The translations under genes were made by a program, and so were the position numbers. Positions 26,771-34,194 of a stretch of 64,000 nt of DNA are shown piece by piece. How positions within the stretch are numbered: the stretch's first letter is position 1; each line of letters opens with the position of its first letter. Under the pieces are notes generated by a model. It was not told the origin of the DNA, did no database searches, and was given only the letters and a program-made list of their open reading frames with translations. The stretch covers positions 52,197 to 116,196 of the forward strand of contig CAZUYC010000096.1 in NCBI GenBank assembly GCA_964624475.1, read 5' to 3'. Source of the stretch: CAZUYC01 sp964624475. Lineage in GTDB: Bacteria > Myxococcota_A > UBA9160 > SMWR01.

Positions 26771-27832
26771 TCAGGCTCGCGGGAAGAGGTCCAGCTGGCG
26801 ATCGGCCTCGCCCGCGGGGGCGAGGCGCGAGAGCTGGAGGGCCAGCGTCCGGATCGGCCGCGACCCCGCCTGGGTGCGGTCCAGGAGGCGGGCCGCGGCG
26901 GCCTGGATCTCTCCGGCCGCCGCGGTCGGCGCGCCGAGCGAGTGGCTGCGGGTGGCCGTGACCTGGTCGGCGTAGCGCAGGCGCAGGGCGACCTGCCCGG
27001 CGGCGAGCCCCTGGCGCCTTAGCTCCGTGGCCAGGTCGCGGACGAGGTCGGCCAGGTGCTCGGCGAGGACTGCGCGGTCGCACGCCTCGCCGCGTACGGT
27101 CACCTCACGCGTCAGGCTCTGCGGATGGCGGGCGGCCCGCAGCGGGGCGTCGTCGCGCGCACTCGCGAGGGAAAAGATGCGCAGCCCGTGGGTGCCGAAG
27201 GCCTCCTCGAGCCGCTCGCGGCCGAGGCCGGCCACGTCGCCGATCGTGCGCGCGCCGAGCTCCGCCAGGGCCGCCGCGGTCTTGCGCCCGACCCCCTCGA
27301 GGCGCGTCAGCGGAAGCGGCGCGAGGAAGGCCGGCTCGGTCCCGGGCGGGATCGAGCCCACCCCGGACCCACCCGCCTCCTCCGCCGCGAGGCGCGCCAG
27401 GAACTTTCCCGTCGCGATCCCGACCCGCAGCGGTAGCCCCAGCTCCGCCCCGACGCGCTCGCGCAGGCGCTCGGCCAGCTCCTCCGGGTCTCCGCTCGCC
27501 GGCCCCTCCAGGTACGCCGCTCCGAGCCCGAAGGGCTCGAGGCGCCCGGCCTCCCGGCGCATGCAGGCGAGCAGTCCCCGCGACGCCTCGCGGTAGAGGC
27601 GCACGTTGGTGCGCAGGGCGCGCGCCCGGGGGCACAGGCGCAGCGCCTCGAGCACGCTCATCTCCGGCTCGACCCCGGCGGCGAGCGCCTCCGGAGAGGC
27701 CGACTGCACGAGGCCGCGCTTGTGCGGATTTCCGCCGACGACGACGGGTCGGCCGGCGAGCGCCGGGTCCTGCGCGATCTCGACGGCGGCGTAGAAGCAG
27801 GGCACCTCGGCGAAGAGCACCCGGCGACTCAA
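26771..27832 (-). CDS. Y-family DNA polymerase homologue lacking catalytic acidic residues
   Basis: The 353-residue protein aligns along its length with DinB: palm/fingers, a helix-hairpin-helix thumb (RLEGVGRKTAAALAELG) and a little-finger domain. The catalytic residues are changed. The first motif, xVDMDCFFAAVE in DinB, is FAEVPCFYAAVE, and the SxDEAYLD motif is GLGAAYLE, so the DE pair has become GA. It should not polymerise DNA. The C-terminus keeps a textbook sliding-clamp-binding motif, QLDLF. This resembles ImuB, an inactive Y-family partner of DnaE2, but no imuA or dnaE2 is nearby. The start overlaps the stop of the acylase gene. Confidence 0.85.
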   Translation of the reverse strand: MSRRVLFAEVPCFYAAVEIAQDPALAGRPVVVGGNPHKRGLVQSASPEALAAGVEPEMSVLEALRLCPRARALRTNVRLYREASRGLLACMRREAGRLEPFGLGAAYLEGPASGDPEELAERLRERVGAELGLPLRVGIATGKFLARLAAEEAGGSGVGSIPPGTEPAFLAPLPLTRLEGVGRKTAAALAELGARTIGDVAGLGRERLEEAFGTHGLRIFSLASARDDAPLRAARHPQSLTREVTVRGEACDRAVLAEHLADLVRDLATELRRQGLAAGQVALRLRYADQVTATRSHSLGAPTAAAGEIQAAAARLLDRTQAGSRPIRTLALQLSRLAPAGEADRQLDLFPRA

Positions 27833-30321
27833 CGCTCGTCCCCGCGCTCCGGCTCGAGCGCGAGCTCGGAGCGGCTCGTCTGCTCGACGAGCACCCGGCT
27901 GGTCGCGAGCAGACGGAAGCGGCCTTCGAGCCAGCCCGGGATGCCGTCGGCGTAGTGTCGGTGGCGCGGATGCTCCGATTGGCCCGGGGCGAGCGCGAAG
28001 AGCGCCTCGTCGAGGTCGCCCGCATCGACGGCGAAGCGGAAGACCGACGCGATCCGCACCTCGAAGGGCGCTTCCGGGTCGTATTCCGCCGCGTTCAGCG
28101 TGCCGCCGCTGCCCCCGACCTCGAAGGGCCCGAGCGGTGCCGGCGGCGCGCCCGGCGGCGTCGGCAGGAACGGACGGAACGCGAGGCTATGGAGCCTGCC
28201 CCAGCGCCACTTCGACCGGTTCGGCCCGAGCCGGTAGGCCAGGCGGAAGAAGGTCTCGCGCAGGCTCTTGCGCACCGCCTCCTGGACCTGCGCGGCGTCG
28301 GCCCCGGCCGCGCCGTCGCGCTCCGCCACCGCGCTCACCGCCGCGTAGACGACCTCCGGCGGGTCGGCCTGCGGCAGCGCCAGGTAGCGCCGCAGCAGCC
28401 CCTCGCCGAGGGGCGCCTCGAGCAGCTCCTCCGTCAGCGCGGCGAGCCAGACGTGGAACGCGGCCGCGCCGACACTCCCGGGCGTCGAGCGGCCGTCCCA
28501 CGCGCGCAGCAGGTCGGCGACCTCCCGCGCCTCGCTGCTGAGCGCTCCCGCCTCCTCGGCGACGCGCAGGCTGGTCGCCACGAGCGCCGTCCCGCGCCCC
28601 TCGCCCACGTCCGTCTGGAACGAGGCCAACCGGCGCAGCTCGGCGGGGCCGGCGGCGAGCGCGCTGCGCAGCCGGGTCTCGAGCCGGCGCGCGCGCACCC
28701 CCGTCCGCCACAGCCACTCGGCCTGCGCCCCGCCGCGCATCGCGGCCAGCGGGTTGTCGGCTGCGACGGCCCAGCCCTGCCCCTTTGCCAGGCGCACGGC
28801 GGGGAGCTGATCGAAGGGGATCGCGCCGGGCCAGTCGTACCAGCGCGCGCGCCCCGGGAGCGGGACGAAGCCGGACTCGACCTCGCGGCGCGGGATCCAG
28901 CCCGCCACCTGCATTCCGGCGGCGCCCTCGACGTCGGCATAGACCAGCGCGAGCGCGGGCTCGCGCAGCCCCGCGAGCGCCGCCAGGAGCTCCGCCGCGT
29001 TGCGCGCGAGCGCCACGCCGAGCATCGCCTCGAAGCTGTTGCCCTCGCGGATGCGCGAGCCGACCCAGGCCAGGGCCAACGGGTCGCGCGACCCGTCGAG
29101 GATCTCGTGGACCAGGGGACCGTGGGCGGTCGTGCGGACCACGAGGGTCTCGGGCTCCGCGCCGCGCACCGCGATCGACTCGGCGCGCTCCGCGAGCGCG
29201 CGCCAGTCGCGGCCGTCGTGGTAGCGCCCGGGCTGCGTCGGGTGGAGCGTCTCCTCGTAGAGGTCGATCACCGCGGCCCGCGCGGCCGTCGACGCCCACG
29301 CGACGCGCGGGTTGTGGCCGGTCCAGACCACCGGGACCCCGGGCACCATGGCGCCGGCCACGTCGAGATCGCCGCCGCGCACGTGCGCCAGGTGGAGCAG
29401 CGCGGGGACGGTCGGAGGCAGATGCGAATCCGCGACGAGGATGGGCCGACCGCTCTCGGTGTGGGCCCCTCCCACGACCCAGGCGCTGCTGCCGACGCTG
29501 CGCCCCTCGAGTCCGGCGGCGCGTCGCAGCGGGTCGCGCCAGAGCGAGCGCGCGGAGCGCGCGCGCAGCGAGCCGGAGGCGAGCGAAGAGCGGGCCCCCG
29601 CCAGGCCGGCGGTGAGGCGCCCGGCCCGCCCCGGCACGGCGTCCCCGGGCGCCTCGGGAGGGAAGAAGGGCCTGGCTTCGATGCCGCCGAGCCGCTCCTG
29701 CAGATCCCAGAGCACGAGGCTGGCCTCGACCGAGCTCGAGAGCCCCCACGCGTAGAACTTCTGCACCGCGAGCGAGTCCGCCGGACGCCACGGCTCGAGC
29801 GGCATCTCGAGCCGCTGCATCGCGATCGGCGCATCCACCTCCCCGGTGCGCACCTGCCGGATGCCCGCGTTCACGCCCTCGGCGTAGGCTTCGAGCGCGG
29901 CCCGGGCGCCGGGCGAGAGGCGCGAGAGATCGGTCTCGGCGGCGCCCGAGAGGTTCAGCGCGCGGGCGAGCCGATCGGCCGGCAGGCCCGCTGCGCCGAT
30001 CAGCTCCGACGTGCGGCCGCGGGCGAGCCGCACCAGCCAGGACATCTGCGCCAGCCGGTCCTGGGCGTGGATCAGGCCGAGCGCGCGCAGCGCGTCGCCG
30101 CGCGTGCGCGCCTCGGCGTGCGCGATCCCGTGCTCGTCGCGGAAGACCCTGACCTCGGCCGAGAGGCCGGCGAGCACGATCCGGCCGGACTCGAGCGGGA
30201 AGGCGCCGCGCGCGGCCCAGCGCTCGCGGATCCCCCCGACGAGGAGCAGGCCCACGAGGACGAGCGCTCCGCCGGCGGCCGCGAGGCCCCCGAGGTGCCG
30301 GCGCAGGCTCGGCCGGATCAT
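27829..30321 (-). CDS. Penicillin acylase-family (Ntn) amidohydrolase
   Basis: This 830-residue precursor starts with an N-terminal membrane anchor or signal (GGLAAAGGALVLVGLLLVGG). The alpha-chain part (about 40-230) includes DEHGIAHAEARTRGDALRALG and IHAQDRLAQMSWLVRLARGR; the beta chain begins at the nucleophile serine in GSSAWVVGG, followed by GHNPRVAWAST and the Asn region. Such enzymes self-cleave and hydrolyse amides, including acyl-homoserine lactones or beta-lactams; the substrate is unknown. The linker before the serine (LASGSLRARSARS) is encoded by a copy of the dispersed GC-rich repeat. It is coupled to the polymerase homologue gene by an ATGA overlap. Confidence 0.9.
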   Translation of the reverse strand: MIRPSLRRHLGGLAAAGGALVLVGLLLVGGIRERWAARGAFPLESGRIVLAGLSAEVRVFRDEHGIAHAEARTRGDALRALGLIHAQDRLAQMSWLVRLARGRTSELIGAAGLPADRLARALNLSGAAETDLSRLSPGARAALEAYAEGVNAGIRQVRTGEVDAPIAMQRLEMPLEPWRPADSLAVQKFYAWGLSSSVEASLVLWDLQERLGGIEARPFFPPEAPGDAVPGRAGRLTAGLAGARSSLASGSLRARSARSLWRDPLRRAAGLEGRSVGSSAWVVGGAHTESGRPILVADSHLPPTVPALLHLAHVRGGDLDVAGAMVPGVPVVWTGHNPRVAWASTAARAAVIDLYEETLHPTQPGRYHDGRDWRALAERAESIAVRGAEPETLVVRTTAHGPLVHEILDGSRDPLALAWVGSRIREGNSFEAMLGVALARNAAELLAALAGLREPALALVYADVEGAAGMQVAGWIPRREVESGFVPLPGRARWYDWPGAIPFDQLPAVRLAKGQGWAVAADNPLAAMRGGAQAEWLWRTGVRARRLETRLRSALAAGPAELRRLASFQTDVGEGRGTALVATSLRVAEEAGALSSEAREVADLLRAWDGRSTPGSVGAAAFHVWLAALTEELLEAPLGEGLLRRYLALPQADPPEVVYAAVSAVAERDGAAGADAAQVQEAVRKSLRETFFRLAYRLGPNRSKWRWGRLHSLAFRPFLPTPPGAPPAPLGPFEVGGSGGTLNAAEYDPEAPFEVRIASVFRFAVDAGDLDEALFALAPGQSEHPRHRHYADGIPGWLEGRFRLLATSRVLVEQTSRSELALEPERGDER
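29552..29588. repeat. GC-rich dispersed repeat copy inside the acylase gene
   Basis: Bases read GCGGAGCGCGCGCGCAGCGAGCCGG and continue AGGCGAGCGAAG. They share the core GCGCAGCGAGCC..GGCGAGCGaAG with copies near 31.5, 32.8, 51.8, 52.3, 62.0, 62.15 and 62.26 kb. It keeps the acylase frame open and encodes part of the spacer between alpha and beta chains. Confidence 0.7.
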
Positions 30322-30534
30322 CCCCGGAATCTCCGCGCGCGTCGCGCCGTCACTTCCCCCCCCCGGAGCCCGACCCCCACCAGGGTAGATCCGAGGCGGG
30401 GGTGCCCGCTGCTCTTCGGCAGCCCCGGGGAGGGGCCGAAGCCCCCCGCAGGGTCGGGCGGTGCCGCAGCGCCTCGGGTACGCTGCCCGCCGCGAAAACG
30501 GCGCCGGGCGGCGCGGAGGGGAGGGAGGACGGCG

Positions 30535-31530
30535 ATGGGCATCCGGGTGGGCATCAACGGCTTCGGGCGCATCGGACGGCTCGTCCTGCGCGCCGCCCGC
30601 GGCAGCGATCTCGACGTCGTCGGGATCAACGATCTCACCGACGCCAGGACCCTCGCGCACCTGCTCAAGTACGACTCCGTGCACCGCCACTACCCCGGTC
30701 AGGTCGAGGCGGCCGGCGACGCCATCGTCGTGGATGGGCGCCGCATCCCCGTGATCGCCGAGAAGGAGCCGGCCCGGCTCCCCTGGAAGAAGCTCGGCGC
30801 GACGATCGTGATCGAGTCGACCGGGCGCTTCACGTCGAAGGAAACGGCGAGCCGGCACCTCGAGGCCGGCGCCGAGCGGGTCATCATCACCGCCCCAGCC
30901 ACCGACCCCGACGTCACGATCGTCCTCGGCGTGAACGAGCAGGCCTACGACCCGGCGAAGCACCGCATCGTCTCGAACGCCTCCTGCACGACCAACTGCC
31001 TCGCCCCGGTCGCGAAGGTCCTGCACGACGAGTTCGGCATCGAGAGCGGCTGGATGACCACGATCCACGCCTACACGAACGACCAGGTCACGCTCGACTT
31101 CCCGCACACGGACCTGCGCCGCGCCCGGGCCGCCGGCCTCTCGATGATCCCGACCAGCACCGGCGCGGCGCGAGCGATCGGGCTCGTGCTGCCGGAGCTC
31201 AAGGGGCGCCTCGACGGCTACGCGATGCGCGTCCCGACCGCCGACGTCTCGGTGGTGGACCTCTCGGTCCGGCTCCGGCGCGCCACCGACGCGAACGCGA
31301 TCAATGCGGCGATGCGTCGCGCCGCGGAGGGCCCGCTGAAGGGCATCCTCCAGTACTGCGACGAGCCGCTCGTATCGGTCGACTTCCTCGGCAACCCGCA
31401 CTCGTCCATCCTCGACGCCGAGAGCACGAAGGTGATGGATGGGAGCTTCGCCAAGCTCCTCGCCTGGTACGACAACGAGTGGGGCTACTCCTGTCGCGTG
31501 GTGGACTTGGCCCGGCTCCTGGGCCGCTAG
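30535..31530 (+). CDS. gap: Glyceraldehyde-3-phosphate dehydrogenase
   Basis: This is NAD-dependent phosphorylating GAPDH of 331 residues. The nucleotide fold is GIRVGINGFGRIGRLVLRAA, the catalytic cysteine is in SNASCTTNCLAPV, the catalytic histidine in TTIHAYTNDQ, and the C-terminal motif is WYDNEWGYSCRVVDLA. Asp in the GINDL loop favours NAD. A strong GGAGGGAGG site precedes ATG 30535. It is the first gene of the glycolytic run gap-pgk-tpiA; the spacer to pgk carries a dispersed repeat and a hairpin. Confidence 0.97.
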   Translation: MGIRVGINGFGRIGRLVLRAARGSDLDVVGINDLTDARTLAHLLKYDSVHRHYPGQVEAAGDAIVVDGRRIPVIAEKEPARLPWKKLGATIVIESTGRFTSKETASRHLEAGAERVIITAPATDPDVTIVLGVNEQAYDPAKHRIVSNASCTTNCLAPVAKVLHDEFGIESGWMTTIHAYTNDQVTLDFPHTDLRRARAAGLSMIPTSTGAARAIGLVLPELKGRLDGYAMRVPTADVSVVDLSVRLRRATDANAINAAMRRAAEGPLKGILQYCDEPLVSVDFLGNPHSSILDAESTKVMDGSFAKLLAWYDNEWGYSCRVVDLARLLGR

Positions 31531-31541
31531 CAAGCCCCGAT

Positions 31542-31592
31542 GAACTCCGCTCGCCTCCGGCTCGCTGCGCGTCGGCCGACTCCCGAGTCGGC
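31542..31592. repeat. GC-rich dispersed repeat plus hairpin in the gap-pgk spacer
   Basis: The repeat GAACTCCGCTCGCCTCCGGC (31542-31561) continues to TCGCTGCGCG (31571). It is 29/30 identical to the copy at 32794-32823 after pgk. A hairpin GCCGACTC-CC-GAGTCGGC follows at 31575-31592. The unit could modulate expression between gap and pgk, as REP elements do in other operons. Confidence 0.8.
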
Positions 31593-31604
31593 CTCCTAGC
31601 TGCC

Positions 31605-32795
31605 GTGGCGATCCCCGGTCTCGACGGGCTCCTGGCCGCGGGGGTGCGCGGCGCGCGCGTCTTCGTGCGCGCCGACCTGAACGTGCCGATGCGCGGGGGC
31701 GCGGTCAGCGACGACTCGCGCGTGCGCGCCTCGCTCCCGACCCTCCAGCGCCTGGTGCGGGCCGGCGCGCGCGTGATCGTCGCGTCGCACCTCGGCCGCC
31801 CGCAGGGGAAGCCGTCGCCGGAGCTTTCGCTGCGCCCGCTCGCGCCCCTGCTCGCGAGCCTGCTCGGCACCGGGGTCTCCTTCTGCGAGGAGTGCATCGG
31901 CGAGCGCGCCGAGGCGGCCGCCCGCGAGCTCGGCGTCGGCCAGGTCGTGCTGCTGGAGAACCTGCGCTTCCACGCCGGCGAGGAGGGCAACGACCCCGAC
32001 TTCGCCGCCGCGCTGGCCCGGCTCGCCGACGTCTACGTGAACGACGCCTTCGGGACGGCCCACCGGGCCCACGCGTCCACCGTCGGCATGGTCGCGCGCG
32101 TGCCGCGGGTGGCGGCGGGCGACCTGCTGCGCGCGGAGCTCGAGCACCTGCGCGTGGTGCGCGAGCCCGAGCGCCCGCTGCTCGCGATCCTCGGCGGCGC
32201 CAAGGTCTCGACGAAGCTCGCCGTGATGGAGGCGCTCGCGCCCCACGCCGACGCGCTCGCGATCGGCGGAGCGATGACCTACACCTTCCTCGCCGCCGAG
32301 GGCCTCCCGGTGGGGGCCTCGCTGGTCGAGCCGGAGTGCCTCGACGACGCGCGGCGCGTGGTCGCCGCTGCGGAGCGTGCGGGTCGCCGGCTGCTGCTGC
32401 CGACCGACCACGTGGTCGCCCTCGCCGTCCGCGCCGGCGCGGTGACGCGCGTGGTGGAGCGGATCCCGGACGGCTGGATCGGCGTCGACATCGGCCCGCG
32501 CACGGCCGCCGTCTACGCCGACGAGGCGCGGCGGGCCCGCACCGTGTTCTGGAACGGGCCGATGGGAGTCTTCGAGATCGAGGGCTTCGACGCCGGCACG
32601 CAAGTGGTCGCGCGCGGGGTCGCGGAGTCGTCGGGCGTGACGGTGGTCGGCGGCGGCGACTCGCTCGCCGCGGTGAACCGGCTGGGGCTCCGCCCGCGCA
32701 TCGGCCACCTCTCGACCGGCGGCGGGGCCTCGCTCGAGTACGTGCAGGGTCTCACGCTTCCGGGCGTCGCCGCGCTCGAGCGGGCCGGCCGGTGA
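31605..32795 (+). CDS. pgk: Phosphoglycerate kinase
   Basis: The 396-residue enzyme makes ATP from 1,3-bisphosphoglycerate. Motifs are RVFVRADLNVPM (substrate site), ASHLGRPQGKP, LLENLRFHAGEEGND, VNDAFGTAHRAHAST, GGAKVSTKLAVMEAL, the nucleotide-loop FWNGPMGVFE and the C-terminal GGGDSLAAV with STGGGASLEYVQG. The GTG at 31605 gives the correct N-terminus; no strong ribosome site precedes it because the spacer is occupied by a repeat and hairpin. It sits between gap and tpiA with repeat copies on both sides. Confidence 0.96.
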   Translation: MAIPGLDGLLAAGVRGARVFVRADLNVPMRGGAVSDDSRVRASLPTLQRLVRAGARVIVASHLGRPQGKPSPELSLRPLAPLLASLLGTGVSFCEECIGERAEAAARELGVGQVVLLENLRFHAGEEGNDPDFAAALARLADVYVNDAFGTAHRAHASTVGMVARVPRVAAGDLLRAELEHLRVVREPERPLLAILGGAKVSTKLAVMEALAPHADALAIGGAMTYTFLAAEGLPVGASLVEPECLDDARRVVAAAERAGRRLLLPTDHVVALAVRAGAVTRVVERIPDGWIGVDIGPRTAAVYADEARRARTVFWNGPMGVFEIEGFDAGTQVVARGVAESSGVTVVGGGDSLAAVNRLGLRPRIGHLSTGGGASLEYVQGLTLPGVAALERAGR

Positions 32796-32837
32796 ACTCC
32801 GCTCGCCTGCGGCTCGCTGCGCGCCGGCTCCACCGGC
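32794..32837. repeat. GC-rich dispersed repeat plus hairpin in the pgk-tpiA spacer
   Basis: The copy GAACTCCGCTCGCCTGCGGC starts inside the pgk stop codon region and continues TCGCTGCGCG to 32823, followed by a hairpin GCCGG-CTCCA-CCGGC at 32823-32837. It occupies nearly the whole 49-base spacer before the tpiA ATG at 32845. It differs from the gap-pgk copy at one base in the 30-base core. Confidence 0.8.
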
Positions 32838-32844
32838 TTGCCCG

Positions 32845-33618
32845 ATGAGCGTGCGTCGGCCGATCCTGGTGGCGAACTGGAAGATGTACAAGACGGCGGG
32901 AGAGGCGGTGGAGTTCCTCGACCGCTTCCTGCCGCGCATCGCCGGCGTTGCGGGCGTGGAGGTGGCGATCGCCCCGCCCTTTACCGCCCTCGATCGCGCG
33001 GGCCGCCGCCTCGCCGGCTCGGCGGTCGCGCTCGCGGCGCAGAACGCGAGCCCGGAGCCCGAGGGGGCGTTCACGGGCGAGGTCGCGCCGCGGATGCTCG
33101 CCGAGCTCGGCTGCCGCTATGCGATCGTCGGGCACAGCGAGCGCCGCGCGCTCTTCGGCGAGAGCGACGCGCTGGTCGCCCGCAAGGCGGCGGCCCTCTT
33201 CGCCGCCGGGATCCAGCCCATCGTCTGCGTGGGCGAGACCCTCGCGCAGCGCGAGGCGGGTCTCACCTTCGAGGTCCTGGCGGCGCAGGTCGAGGGCAGC
33301 CTCGCCTCGGTCCCGCCCGAGCGGGCGGCGGAGCTGGTCCTCGCCTACGAGCCCGTATGGGCGATCGGCACCGGCCGCACCGCCACGCCGGAGATGGCGC
33401 AGGAGGTCCATCGCTTCCTGCGCGGCCGGCTCGCGGGGCGTTTCGGGGCAGCGGCCGATCGCGTGCGCCTCCAGTACGGGGGGTCCGTCAAGCCGGAGAA
33501 CGTGTACCCTCTGCTGGCCCAGCCGGACATCGATGGGGCCCTGGTGGGCGGAGCCAGCCTCGATCCCGAGGCGTTCGCGCGCATCGTGCGCTTCCAGAGC
33601 CCGGAGGAGGCCCGATGA
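32845..33618 (+). CDS. tpiA: Triosephosphate isomerase
   Basis: This 257-residue TIM-barrel enzyme interconverts dihydroxyacetone phosphate and glyceraldehyde 3-phosphate. The substrate lysine is in LVANWKMYKTAGE, the electrophilic histidine in AIVGHSERRALFGE, the catalytic glutamate in AYEPVWAIGTGRTA, and the phosphate loops are LQYGGSVKPEN and DGALVGGASLD. The stop overlaps the secG start (ATGA), the classic tpiA-secG arrangement. Confidence 0.97.
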   Translation: MSVRRPILVANWKMYKTAGEAVEFLDRFLPRIAGVAGVEVAIAPPFTALDRAGRRLAGSAVALAAQNASPEPEGAFTGEVAPRMLAELGCRYAIVGHSERRALFGESDALVARKAAALFAAGIQPIVCVGETLAQREAGLTFEVLAAQVEGSLASVPPERAAELVLAYEPVWAIGTGRTATPEMAQEVHRFLRGRLAGRFGAAADRVRLQYGGSVKPENVYPLLAQPDIDGALVGGASLDPEAFARIVRFQSPEEAR

Positions 33619-34019
33619 GCGTCGTCCTGGTGGTGGTGCACGTCTTCGTCTGCGTGTTCCTGATCGCAGTGGTGCTGCTCCAGCGCGGCCGCGGCGCGGA
33701 GATCGGCGCGGTCTTCGGCGGCGGCGCGAGCTCGACCGTCTTCGGCAGCCGCGGCGCCGGCAACTTCCTGAGCAAGCTCACCACCACCTCGGCGGCGATC
33801 TTCATGATCACGAGCCTCGCGCTCTCGTACCTCTGGACCCGCGCGTCGGGAGATCGGCTCTTCTCCGATCCGGCGAACACGGCCCCACCCGCCGTCGAGA
33901 AGCCGGTCTTCGAGGAGCTCGGCCAGGCGCCGGCGGCCGCGGAGCCGGGGGCGCTCCCCGCCCTGCCTGCTCCCGCGGCGCAGCCGCCTGCGCCCGCGCA
34001 GAGCCCGCCCGCGCCCTAG
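33615..34019 (+). CDS. secG: Protein-export membrane protein SecG
   Basis: SecG is the small accessory subunit of the SecYEG translocon. The first membrane helix is VLVVVHVFVCVFLIAVVLLQ, followed by RGRGAEIGAVFGGGASSTVF and the second helix around TTSAAIFMITSLALSYLW. These match the family closely. The protein has 134 residues because of an Ala/Pro-rich C-terminal tail after the second helix, longer than the usual 75-110. It is translationally coupled to tpiA and followed by tRNA-Leu. Confidence 0.93.
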   Translation: MSVVLVVVHVFVCVFLIAVVLLQRGRGAEIGAVFGGGASSTVFGSRGAGNFLSKLTTTSAAIFMITSLALSYLWTRASGDRLFSDPANTAPPAVEKPVFEELGQAPAAAEPGALPALPAPAAQPPAPAQSPPAP

Positions 34020-34097
34020 GAGCCCGACCCAAGACCCGCCTGCGAGCCCAATGGTGGCGCGTTGCGCGTTCGGTATGCTCGGCGCGTCCCGAAGAGT

Positions 34098-34181
34098 GCG
34101 GCAGTGGCGGAACTGGCAGACGCACCAGCTTGAGGGGCTGGCGGGGGCAACCCCGTGGAGGTTCGAGTCCTCTCTGCCGCA
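34098..34181 (+). tRNA. tRNA-Leu (anticodon GAG)
   Basis: This is a class II tRNA with acceptor stem GCGGCAG/CTGCCGC, anticodon stem CCAGC/GCTGG around the loop TTGAGGG (anticodon GAG), a long variable arm GCGGGGGCAACCCCGT and T-arm GGTTCGAGTCC. The discriminator is A and CCA is not encoded. It lies between secG and the aldolase gene on the same strand. Confidence 0.95.
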
Positions 34182-34194
34182 CCCACTTTCGGCC

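Noticed and set aside
30402..31600. Long plus-strand frame across gap joined to pgk as one protein
   Set aside because: The part before base 31605 is the wrong frame of gap; pgk starts at the GTG at 31605.
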